From IMG/VR virus record IMGVR_UViG_3300022833_000005, positions 43,937 to 107,936 of that record: a stretch of DNA of 64,000 bases, one strand, 5' to 3'. The stretch's first letter is position 1, and each line of letters opens with the position of its first letter. Below are positions 1 to 12,000 of this stretch, one piece after another. A program made the position numbers and the translations under genes. The notes under the pieces were generated by a model. That model did not search any database. It was not told the origin of the DNA and saw only the letters and a list, made by a program, of their open reading frames with translations. The DNA comes from a virus.

Positions 1-2
1 CT

Positions 3-3000
3 ATGCCTAATTATTATACTGCTCAAGAAAGTAATGCTAATTGGTATTCACCTAAGTACTGGGCAACTGGTAACTTTCTATGGGATGGTGTAGTTAAAAA
101 TATGGGATTTGCAGCAGGAGCCTATTTTACTGGAGGTGTTTATACATCTGCATTAAAGGCTTTGCCTTATGCTTCTAGATTATTCTCTGTAGGAAAAGCA
201 GCAGAAACTTTAGCAGCAACTGAGGCTGGATTAGCTGGTACTAATAATGTGGCAAACGCTTATGGTAAAATAAGAAAATTATCTGATACGTTTTTAAAAG
301 ACTACAAATCACTTAATCTTGGTGGTAGAGTTTTAGTTGCTGGTTTATCTACAACAGGTGAAGCTGGTATAGAAGCTTTACATAGTAGTAATGAATTTAG
401 ACAAAAATTAATTGATAAACACATTGAACAATTTGGTGTTACACCAGTGGGAGATGATTTGGAAGCAATTGATATAGCTACAGAAGGAGCTGGTAATGCT
501 ACGTTCTTTACAAATGTTGCATTGTTAACTGCAACCAATTACATTCAATTTCCTAAAATACTAGGAAGTTCTTATAAAGCAGAAAAAGGAATAATCAATG
601 GACTAGTTAGAGAGATAGATGACATTGCATATAATGCAGGTAAGTTTACAAGTGTAGTTTCTAAGTATCCAAAACTTTCTAAACTAAATAAGATTAGACC
701 TTATACATTTTCTATATCAGAAGCATTTGAAGAGGTGAGTCAATACTCTGCAACTGTAGGTACACAAGATTATTATAATAAAAAATATAACGGTGAGGCA
801 ACTAGTTGGATGGAGTCAATTGGTGTTGGTATTACAACAGGTGCGTTTAGTGATGAAGGTGCTAAGAATGCTCTTATAGGTGGTTTATCAGGAGCTCTAA
901 TGTTAGGTAGAGGTAAGTATAAACAAAGTAAAGCAAAAACAGCTAATACAGCTAAGGCTATCGAACTTCTTAATAAAACATCACTTTCTGATTTTACAAA
1001 AGAAACTATAAACTCTGTAAATAGAGGAACTGTTCTTCAACAAGATAGAGAAGCAGCTCTTAAGATTGGCGACATTCTTAATAGTAAAAATATAGAAGCT
1101 GATTATATTATTAATTATCTTACTCCTAGAATTAAGTATGGTAGATTTGATTTAGTAAAAGCTGACATTACAGAATATCGTAACCTTGCTGCCACTGAAG
1201 AAGGGTTTGCACAATTACAATCTGAAGGAAAAGCTCTTGAATCAGATACTAAAGAAGCATATATAGCTAGACTTGATAGATTTGAAGAAACTGCAAATAA
1301 TACTAATTCTTTATGGCAATCACTTAACTTACGTTATAGTGGACAACTAGGTGAAGATGGGAAACCTACCTACACAAGTGACGTAATGAATAAGATGTTA
1401 TATGCAGCTGCTAAAGTTGCAGACTTTGATGTTAGGATACCAGAACTATCTGGCCCATTAGCCTCAGCAGGAATTGATACTATAGGTATAGTGCAATCCC
1501 TAATTGATGGAAATGTTGAAGCTTTTAATGAAGCAATCGTATCTATTAAAGGTATGGACATTCTTGCTGATGAAAAAGAAATACTTGCTACTCAATTAGA
1601 AGATCTTTCTGAAATAGCATTAGAAAGAAAAGATTTTATAAAAGCATATGAGGATATTAAAAACAACCCTAAAGAATATGCAGAAGCTCCATTAAGTGGA
1701 ACTACTGGAGAAGCTGCTACACACTCTTCAGAAACTATTAAAGTTAAGACTAAACAAGGTGAAATAGAAGTTGAATTAGGAACTGAATACTTTGTTGGGA
1801 AAGGTGTGGATTATTCAAAAGATCCATTAGATACTCCTGTAACTATTTCTCAATTTGTAGTAGAAGGTGTAAATGAAGATGGCACTCTTAAAATAAAAAC
1901 TCAAGATGGGAATATAAAAGATGTATCACCAGATGTTCTTGAGAATTTTAAAATAGGAAAAGTTTCTACATTAGAAAATAATAAAACTGCTAACTTTTTC
2001 TACAATAATAGAAATGATATCTTTGAATTTAACTTTGGTAAAAACTTTGGAGGTAGAAGAAGAGGTAGACTTGAGTATCAAGATGGTAAACTTTACTTTG
2101 TATATTTAACTCCTAAAGGAAAGGTTGCAAAAAAAGAACTTAATAACTCTCATTTTATTCCACAAAAGGATTTTAAAATGCCAAGGGTATCTAAAGTGGG
2201 GAATGTAAACAGTCCACAACAACAGGAAGCTAGAGAACAATTTTTATCACCTGCTGAGGTAGCTGCACAAAAAGCTACACTTGCTAAAAATAGAGATGCT
2301 CGTCTTGAGGTTCTTTCACAGCTTGGTCAAGAAGCTACAGAAAGCCTTGAAGAAATAAATAAGAACTTAGAAAAACAAACTAGTGAATTAAATAAAGTTA
2401 AAGAAGATTTAGAAAATATAGAGAAAATGAAAGTGGCTGGTCTTAATGGTCCAAAAATTAAATTAAACTTCTCTAAAGCAACTAAAGTATTTACACAAGC
2501 TTTAAATAAACTTACTAAATTACAAAATATTATTGAAGCTGATATAGCTGACCTTAATAATCAAAAAGAAGAACTAGAACTTAACATAGCTTATTTCCAA
2601 GATTTTACAAATGAGATAAGTGATTTACCAGAAGATAGTGATGAATTTTTACAAGAACTTAAAGACCAAGTGAGTCTATTAGTTGATAATGGTAAAAATT
2701 TAAATAATGCATTGTCTGCAGCAAATAAATTAGCTAAGGGTGTGGATAAGGCTATTAAGGATGTCACTAAGTTATTTAGAAAAACATTAAAGGGTGCATA
2801 CATTGTTGACCAAGACTATTCACAATATTTAAGTGAGTTATTAGATTTAGTAGCTGCAGGTGAAAACTTAGCAGTAAACTGGCCACTTCTAAAAATAGAA
2901 ATGGCAAACTTTGCTCTTACTAGTGATCTCTCTAAAGATGCTACAGTAAATGATAATTCATTAATTAATGCAATTGATTCTGTAAAAAAATTAACTAAAG

Positions 3001-6000
3001 ACTTAGCTGATATGAGAGCTGAGTACAAAGCTAGAAAAATTATTACAGATAGGTTTCAAAAGATAATGAATGAGTATAAAGCTCAAGTTAGTCAGGAAGA
3101 AAAACTTACTAATAATAATAAATTAGTCAATCAATTATTATCTACTGCTGATAATGGTCCTGTAATTGATTCATCTAACTCAGTGGCATTTGAAGCTGAG
3201 TCTAAAAAATCAAATGAAATAATACCTAGAGCAACAGTACCTGTAGATGAGGATAAAGCACATCAAGTTAGAGCTAATTTATTTGGATTAAATCTAAATT
3301 CATTTTCTAACAGAGATAGTATACGTGGTATATTTGTTACAGCTAATACACAAGATCAACTATTACCTGGTGTAATAGAAAGAATGCTAGATAATAATGC
3401 AGAACTTATTGAAAAGTTCAAGGATGGTATGATTATCATGGTAATGATTGATGAAAGTGGGGCTCTTGTAGGTGTTGATGGAAAACCTATACCTAAAGAA
3501 TCAATCCTTTTAGATAATGCAATTTATCAAACAATGCCTTCACAAAGTTTAACTAGTGGTGGAATGTTTAGAGAATCTACAACTCAAGAAGTTAAAGATA
3601 GTGTTATTGAACAATATAAAGCTTGGCAAAAAGAAACATTAAGTCAAACCACATTAGGTATACCTCAAGAAATAGATGCCTCTTTTGGGTCAACTGAATC
3701 TAATCAAAATAATACAACATCTGCACAAGATGCAGGATTAATTACAGAAGATGATTTAGAAATACAAGATTTAATTTATATTCCTACAACAAACAAGGCT
3801 GCATCTAAAGGTACAGTTGCTTTCAATTCTCCATTTGGAAGTGTGTTTTTAGAACTCCCTAATGGATATGTAAAACTTAAGAATAGAATACATACAAAGG
3901 CTGAAGCTACTGCAATATATGATTCAGTGCTACAACTAGCTAAAAATATGTTAGATGTTTCTAGTGGAGGTATCAACAGTGATAGCTCTGTAAGAATTTT
4001 AAGTTTTTTAAGAGGTGTTGTATATTGGGGAATTCCAAAAGATCAACAAGGTAATAGAAAAGAAACTGGAAACAATAGTGTATTTTTTGAAAAAGATAAA
4101 GCTACTGGTTCATTAATGTTAGTATTGTCAAAGGATGGTACTACTTTTAAATTTACACCAAGTCAATTAGAAAAAAATAAAGTATTGATTATTAATAAGT
4201 TAGAACAGATGTATAATAATGCAACTGGATCTAAATCAAAAGATATAAATAAGAAGTTTGAACAAATAATATCTATATCTATAGATGGAGAATTTAAATC
4301 TGTAACCTGGTTAAATTATCAATCATACTTATTATCAAATAAAAACCCTGATGGTTCTCAAAGAGAAGGGTATCAAGTACCATTGTCTACAACAATCAAT
4401 CCTGAAGAAGAAGGTAAGGTAAATAGAAAAGGTATATACTTTTATACTACTAATACTGCTGATGATTTTATTATCCCAGAACCTAAAGCAGTAGTTAAAC
4501 CTATAGTTCCAAAAGTTCTATTACCTAAAGGGGCACCAACAGTTGCTTCAACTGATACAGAATTTGAATTTACAGTGGGTGGAGCACCTACTGGAAAATG
4601 GAAATTAGATGGAGTTTCAGTGAACACATATGTTTCTCCAGATGGAAAACAAATAATGTTTACAGCTTCAGCTGATACTAATATGGATAATTACACTGAA
4701 ACAATTTCAATATTGAAAGGTGGTGATTTAGATGCTGTTATCAAAACAATAACAGATGCAGGAAAAGACTTTAAACAGATACTAAAACAAACAGTATATA
4801 ACGCTATTGCATCAGAACTTACTGTTGATGCATCACAGGCAGCATATATAGAAGCTATAACACCTGCTCCTGAAGTAATTGCTCAAGATTCTGAATTTGA
4901 GTTTACAGTTGTTGAACAATCTGCACAAGATCAAATAGATGCACTTGAAGATCAGATTAATAACATGATGTCTGATATTAATTCAGAAGATCTTCGTATT
5001 GCTATTGAATCAGAAGCTGATAGAATTAAACCAGAAAATTGGAATAAGGTTGAAGCTTTCTTAAAGAAAAACTTTCCAAATCTTCCTGTATATAGAGTGA
5101 AGAATATTATTCAAGCTACTAATGGAAGACAAGCTTGGGGTATGTTTAAGGATGGAGCTATTTATGTATATGAAAATGCAGAAACTGGTACAGCTTATCA
5201 TGAAGTGTTTGAGGCTGTTTGGAAAATGTTTACAGATGTTAAAGAACAAGGTTCTGTAATTAATGAATTTAAATCTAGACAAGGAACCTTTGTAGATAGA
5301 CCTACAGGGAAAACAATTAAATACTCTGATGCTACTGCTGCTGAAATAAAAGAAGAACTTGCTGAAGAATTTAGAGATTATATACAAGATAAAAAGATTC
5401 CAGGTAAATCAAAAGGTGGATCATTTATTTCTAGGCTATTTGCAGATCTTAAAAACTTTATTTCAAAATTTCTTTTGGGTAAAGATGCACAGTCTAAAAC
5501 TGAAGAGTTATTTTCTAAAATAGGAAATGGCTATTATAAAAAACATATGCCATATGCTACAAAGCTATCTATGGCTAAAGAAGGAATAATAAGTATTGAT
5601 GATGCATTTGCTACATCTGAATCTGAATTTAGATTAAAAACTCTAAGTGATAGACAAAGTGCAGATGTTAATGATGAAATGACCTTTCTTCTTATAAATA
5701 GTTTGATTAAAACAGATAGAAGTTTATTTAATATACCAAGTCTTTCATCAACAGAAGTTTATGATAACTTAAAGGTGGGTGTTCTAACAACTATTAGAAA
5801 AAAAGAAATAGCAATTAATAAGTTACTTAAAAATGGAACTGATCTTCCTGTAGGTACTTTGTTATCTATGGTTGAGCAAAATCAACAATTAGAAAGAGAT
5901 GTTGTTTCTGACTGGACAAGACTTGTAGAAAGACATAAAGAATATATTAGATCTTTTGAAATTACATTTGATGAAGCTGATAATGTTCAATTAGGTGAAG

Positions 6001-9000
6001 AAAATAAAATTAAAGAAAGTAATAAATTTGATGCAACAAAAATAGATAGTTTTAAAAAATCAAATGTTGCTATTAGATTATTATTAGCATCAAATCCAAC
6101 ATATAGTGAAAATGGTAAACCTGTTTTATCATCAATAAACGGTAGGAAGTTAATGCCTGTAAGTAAAACATTTATAACTTTAATGAACAGACTTCATAAG
6201 TCTACTAGTATAGAAGATATGATGTCTAAGTTGGGTAGTATGGCAATGGAAGATCCTGCATATAAAACTCTTTACAAGCGTATAACTAAAACAGATGCTA
6301 CACCTGGTGCAGTAGATTTAAGTAAAATAGATACTACATATGGAGCATCTTTACTTTCTGGAATGTGGAAAACATTTAAGAAACAAAATCCAGATGTTAA
6401 GAATGTATTTATTTTTGATAATGGGGAAGTAGCTGTAGGTGATGCTGCTCTTTCTAGTGCAGCTAATCAATTAAGATCTGAATATATTAATTCTATTGCT
6501 ACATTAGCTAAAGCTGGAAAAGGTTTCTTTACATACGATGTTAAACAAAATGCATACTTTGTAAGTAAGAAAAAGTTAGGAGCTGCTCCTACTAATACAT
6601 ATACAGAAATGGTAAGCTTTCTTGCACAGATGGGTATTCCATTTACTGTAGCAGAAGTTAAAAGATTAAAAGGTTCTAATCAAAGAGTATTTTTTAATGC
6701 TGTAAATGGTATTAAAAGAAGTCTTGCAATATCTGGTAAGATTACAAGTCTTTCTAAAAAAACATTAGATATAAATAAAAGATTATTAGAATTAGGTATT
6801 TTAAAAACAGCAATTGCTAACCCAGAATTTAGTAGTACATATTTTAATGTAAGTGGTGAGCGTACACAATCATTCATAGGAACTAATGCCGCTTCTGACT
6901 TACACAATGCACTATCATCTATACAAAACTTAAGTGAATTAGCAGGAACTCAATATGAATATATATTAACAGATAGTTTCTCAAAAGGTTCTAATATAAT
7001 AAATAGAATGTTTACTTCATCTGGACAACGTAAACCTGATATTGATTTATTTAATGTTGCATATGCTGGTGGTACAATAAATGAGGCTAAAGGTCAACAA
7101 AAATCATCTGCTAATCTTACATTTACACAAAGACTTGCTCAAGAATTAAATATGAACTTAAGTGGTCAATATTTAAACTTGATACCAGGAGATGCTTCTA
7201 TTGAATGGATGTTAAATATGGGTAACCCTATTCATGCAAATGATTTTAGTAGAGGTTTTACAGATGTGCATGATATATTTAAAGGGTATTTTTTATCTGA
7301 ATTTGAATTATCTAAAGAAGATAGATCGATAGCTAATGTAAAGAATAGAGAAACTAAAGATTTACGTTTCTTCAAAGGTATACTGGGAGATAGCTTACAT
7401 GCTGATGTAATTACAACAGAAGGTACAGCAGAAGAGGTGTATATTATGTTTGAAACTAAAATTAAAGAAGCTACTGAGCAATTTATAAAAAAAGATGTAG
7501 GTAGATATATAAAATATTTACAGGCGTATGGTGTATTATCTAATATCGATGGGACATATACATTTAAAAATGTAGACCTTGCTGCAGACATGGATGCAAA
7601 TCAAATGATTAGACAGCTTACAGCTATCAATGTTAATTATATGATTGCTAACATTGAAATGCATAAGTTACTATACTCTGACCCGTATCAATATAAAGAT
7701 GAACTTAAACGTACAAAGAGTTTTAACTCTCCTCGTCAGGCAATTGTAAGTAATTCACCTAAGATGAATGTTGCATTTAATAATGTATGGAATGAAGGAT
7801 TTAAAAAAGGAGACGTTGGTTATACTAATTTTACACAAGATTATTTTCGTACAACTACTCATAAAGATGTAATAGGTATTGTAGATTTACCTGGTTATGG
7901 TTCATATGAAGAAACTGATGGTGGTGGTATAATATCACAGAAATCATATCGTGAGTTTAGAATTAGAGCTAGTGATTGGAATGAGAATGAAGAGTTGCAA
8001 TACAGGTATGATGTAGCTTTTGAAAAACGTGATAAAAAAATAAAGTTAAGTAAATCTGAAATTGAAATTCTTAAAAATAAAAATCCTGCAATTAAAAGTG
8101 CTTATACATCACTTAAGCCTATTGTGTCAGGATCTAAACTTGGTAAAGATGGGAACTCTTCTAAATTCAATAATGTTGTATTAGATAAGTATGCACTATA
8201 CCCTCTATCTTATAGAATCTTAAAAGAACTTAATGCTGATTCAAATGCATTAAAGTTATATAATAAGATGCAAAATGAAGATGTTGATTATATTGTATTT
8301 GACTCTGGTAGAAAAGTAGGTGCTGAAACATCACATGATACATATAATAAAGATGGATCATTTAATGATGGTGAATATATAGATATAGTTAATATACCAT
8401 TTTCAATAATGAGCTTACAATCTGAAGTTCCATCTAAAGGATCGGCATTAGTTACTAGAGGATCTCAAGTGACAAAGTTGATTACCATGGATTACATGGA
8501 TAATGGAGTTCCTTCTGATTTCTTTTCTGGTAAAGAAATTAGTGCTAGATATAAAGCTTGGCATAAATTAACTGAGAAAGATAAAAAACAAAGATCTCCT
8601 TTATATAAAGAGATAGTTCACAATCAAGAATTATTAGTAGAATTAACCAATGAAGGATTTAGCACAATGCTTGTCCGTCTAGGTATTATTGAAAAAGATG
8701 GAGAGTATATTGTAGAAGATTTTTCAGAAGCTACTAAAACATTACGTGATGAATTATTTAAAAGAGAAATTAATGATAACATAAGTGACGCACTAACTGG
8801 ATTTTTAGATGGTAAGTCTGTATTAGAAGCTACTCCAGCGTATCAACAAATTAAAAATATACTATATTCAATTGTAGATAAACAAATTGTTTCTCCAAAA
8901 ATATCAGGAGGATTAAAAGTACAAATACCTTCTGCACTACTTGAATCAACTCGTACAGAAGAAACTACAATTAATGGGAAGAAAGGTTACACATCTGATG

Positions 9001-12000
9001 TTCTTAAATTTTATGAGGATAAAGATGGAGAAAGGGTAATGGAGATAATGGTTGGACGATGGTTTAAAAGCCCAAAGTCTGATGCTGAATTATTAGAATA
9101 TTTTAATAATACAAAAGAAGGTCAAAAAATATTATCTGGATTAGCTTTCCGTATACCAACACAAAAACAAAATTCTATTGATGCAATTAGAATTAAACAA
9201 TTTTTACCAGAGGAGTTTGGTGATAATGTTGTTGTTCCTGCTGGAATAGTTGCTAAGGTGGGATCAGATTTTGATATTGATAAATTATCTATTTACTTAA
9301 AGAATGTCTTTATGAATAAAGGTGATTTAAAACTTGTACCATTCTTTGGGTTTGGTCAACAAGCTAAAGATAAATTTGCTGCTATATTTGATCAAGGAGG
9401 TTTATTTACTAAAGAACAAAAACGTCAATTAGATTCTCTTGGTGCATTGAAAGCTTTTGAAGTGGAAGGATTGTTTGATACAGAAGAAGGAGAAACTTTT
9501 AAAGATTTACTTGGCCAGATGGGTATAGTTGATCAAGAAGACACACTGGTTACTTTTGTAAATGAGATGTCTGAAATAGGAGTAAAGGATGCAGTGGTAA
9601 ATAGATTATATAAACAATCTTTAGAGAATGAATTTATTCAATCATCTGAGAATTTAGTAACTCATCCATCAAACTTTCAGAGATTAATTACACCTAATTC
9701 TGCGGAGCAACTAAAAGCTCTTGGTAAATTTATTGCTGAAAAAACTACAGGTGGTACTTTTGATTATACTGATGTGTCAAACATGTTAGATAGAAGGTTC
9801 ATGGCTAGGCTTAGACATTCATTTGTTATAGGTAAACAAGCAATTGGTATTGCTGCAGTAAATCAAACTAATCATTCTTTAAATCAAAGATCTGCTGTAT
9901 ATGTAGATAAAGATAGAATGTCTAATGTTTCCATAGAAGATGCTGCATGGTTAACGGTAGGTAATGGTGATGTTAATTTTGAAAAATTTAATACAATTAA
10001 TATAGATGGAAGAAACCTTCCGTCATTATCAGGTGTAACTAATTCAGATGGTCAATTGATATCTGATATACTTGGTCAATTTATTGATGGTTATGTAGAT
10101 ATATCTAAAGGTCCTTGGATTATGGAACTTGGTGCTAAACCAAATGTTGCTGCCACATTTATGTTTTTAACAAAAATAGGAGTGCCAATTGATACAGTTT
10201 CATATTTCATGAATCAACCTATAATTCGTGAATACTTACAAGCAATTGAGAATAAAGGATATTCTTATTTGTTTATCCAGGATATAGTTAATGAAACATT
10301 AGAAGAGTATGATAATAGAGACACATCTGTTATAGAAAGAATCCCTACTAAAACTCTACTTAGAGGTAATGTAGGTAAAGAATCTTTTACTGCTAAAGAA
10401 AAGAACGAACAACAATTTATGTTATTAGAGTTCTTGAAGTATGCTAAAATGGCTAGTCAGTTATTTGAAGTTACACAAGGAACAAACTTTGATACATCAA
10501 ACTTTAATGATCCTTATTTAATATTTAAAAAAGGTGTACAGTTAGAAAGAGCAAAAAATACAATAATATCTTCAGTTGATGAAATTCTTGAAAATTCTTT
10601 TATAGGAAACTTAGCTGGTAAATTAAACCAGAGTAGAGATGCAATGGCTAATTTTCTAGTATCAGATAGAGGTACAGTGAGAGAGATTATACAAAAAGTT
10701 TTATTACCATACACAGGTGGAAATATAAATAATAAAAAGTTTGTAGGTATAGCAAGAAAAGTAGTCAATGATTTATTTGATTATGTTGTACAAACAGACC
10801 AGAATTTTAATTTAGCTTTACAAAAAATGTTATTGAGTGACAAAGGTGTTGCTTCTCAATTAGTTACATTTCTTAATCAAGTTAAGAAAAATCCAAGACA
10901 TCCTTTATTTCACAATCATGTAATTAATTTACTTGAAGTGAGAGCTCCCATTAGAGGTGGTGATTCTCTTCCTACTAATATAACTCTTAAGAATACTGAC
11001 AATAAAGTGTATGATCAAAATAGTATCATATATGGATTTCGTGAATTAAAAGAAGCATTAGAAGGTCAAAGTGATTTATATGATAATATAGTTACATTAT
11101 CTATATTACAATCAGGATTAGGTAATTCACCTATATCTTTTACATCACTTCTTCCTTATGAAGACTTTGAAAAAATATACAATAAATCCTTGTCTAAGAT
11201 TGAGAATATTCCTAACTTGAACGAATTTTACACCATTGGTGTATTTGAGAGAAATAATTGGAGTAAAAGTGATATAGTCCCTAGTACCAGTCTGTTTTCA
11301 AAGTTTGATGATAGGAAACAAAAGTTTGTTTATCCTAGTATAGAATACCTTCCGTCAAATGTAAAAGCTGCTATAACTAAGGGTACTGTTCCACAAATTG
11401 CAACCCAATCAGTATCGAGTGGTCAAGTTAATGATGATTACAAAGTGATGAGTTGGAGTAAGGATATTTCAAAATCAGCAAAAGCTGAAATGCGTAAAGC
11501 TGGAGATTATTCTTATATCAATAAAGGTTTGTTTAAAAAAGTATATCAATTAGATGGTACACCTTTAATTCATTCGTATGAAGATACCAAAGGTTTATTA
11601 AGGGAATACTTTGTATATAAAATGATAAATGCTTGGGGAGATAGTTTTAGAGCTCAAGAGTTTTATACAGAAGCTAAAGAGTCTGTTATTGATAATGGGT
11701 TTATAAAAGTGCCAAATGAAGTTTCAGATGCTACAGTTGTAAGTTTATATTCAAAAGAGAAACAAAAAAAAGTTACTAAATCTAATAGTATAACAGTTGA
11801 TCAAGCTAATAGTATAAATAATTTAAAAGATATAGAGCCTGCGTATAATCAATTTTCAAATTTTGATATACAATATGCAATTAATAGGCTAATACCTAAT
11901 AGTGAAAATAAAAATGTATTGTTTCATGGAACTGGTTTTGAAAATAAAATAACTTCTTTCAAGAAAAATAAGATAGGTATCTTTGCAAGTGACTTTACTA

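Noticed and set aside
5061-5387. Minus-strand 108-aa frame inside the giant protein gene
   Set aside because: Shadow of the plus-strand coding frame, with Cys/Phe/Ile-rich composition and no neighbours on that strand.
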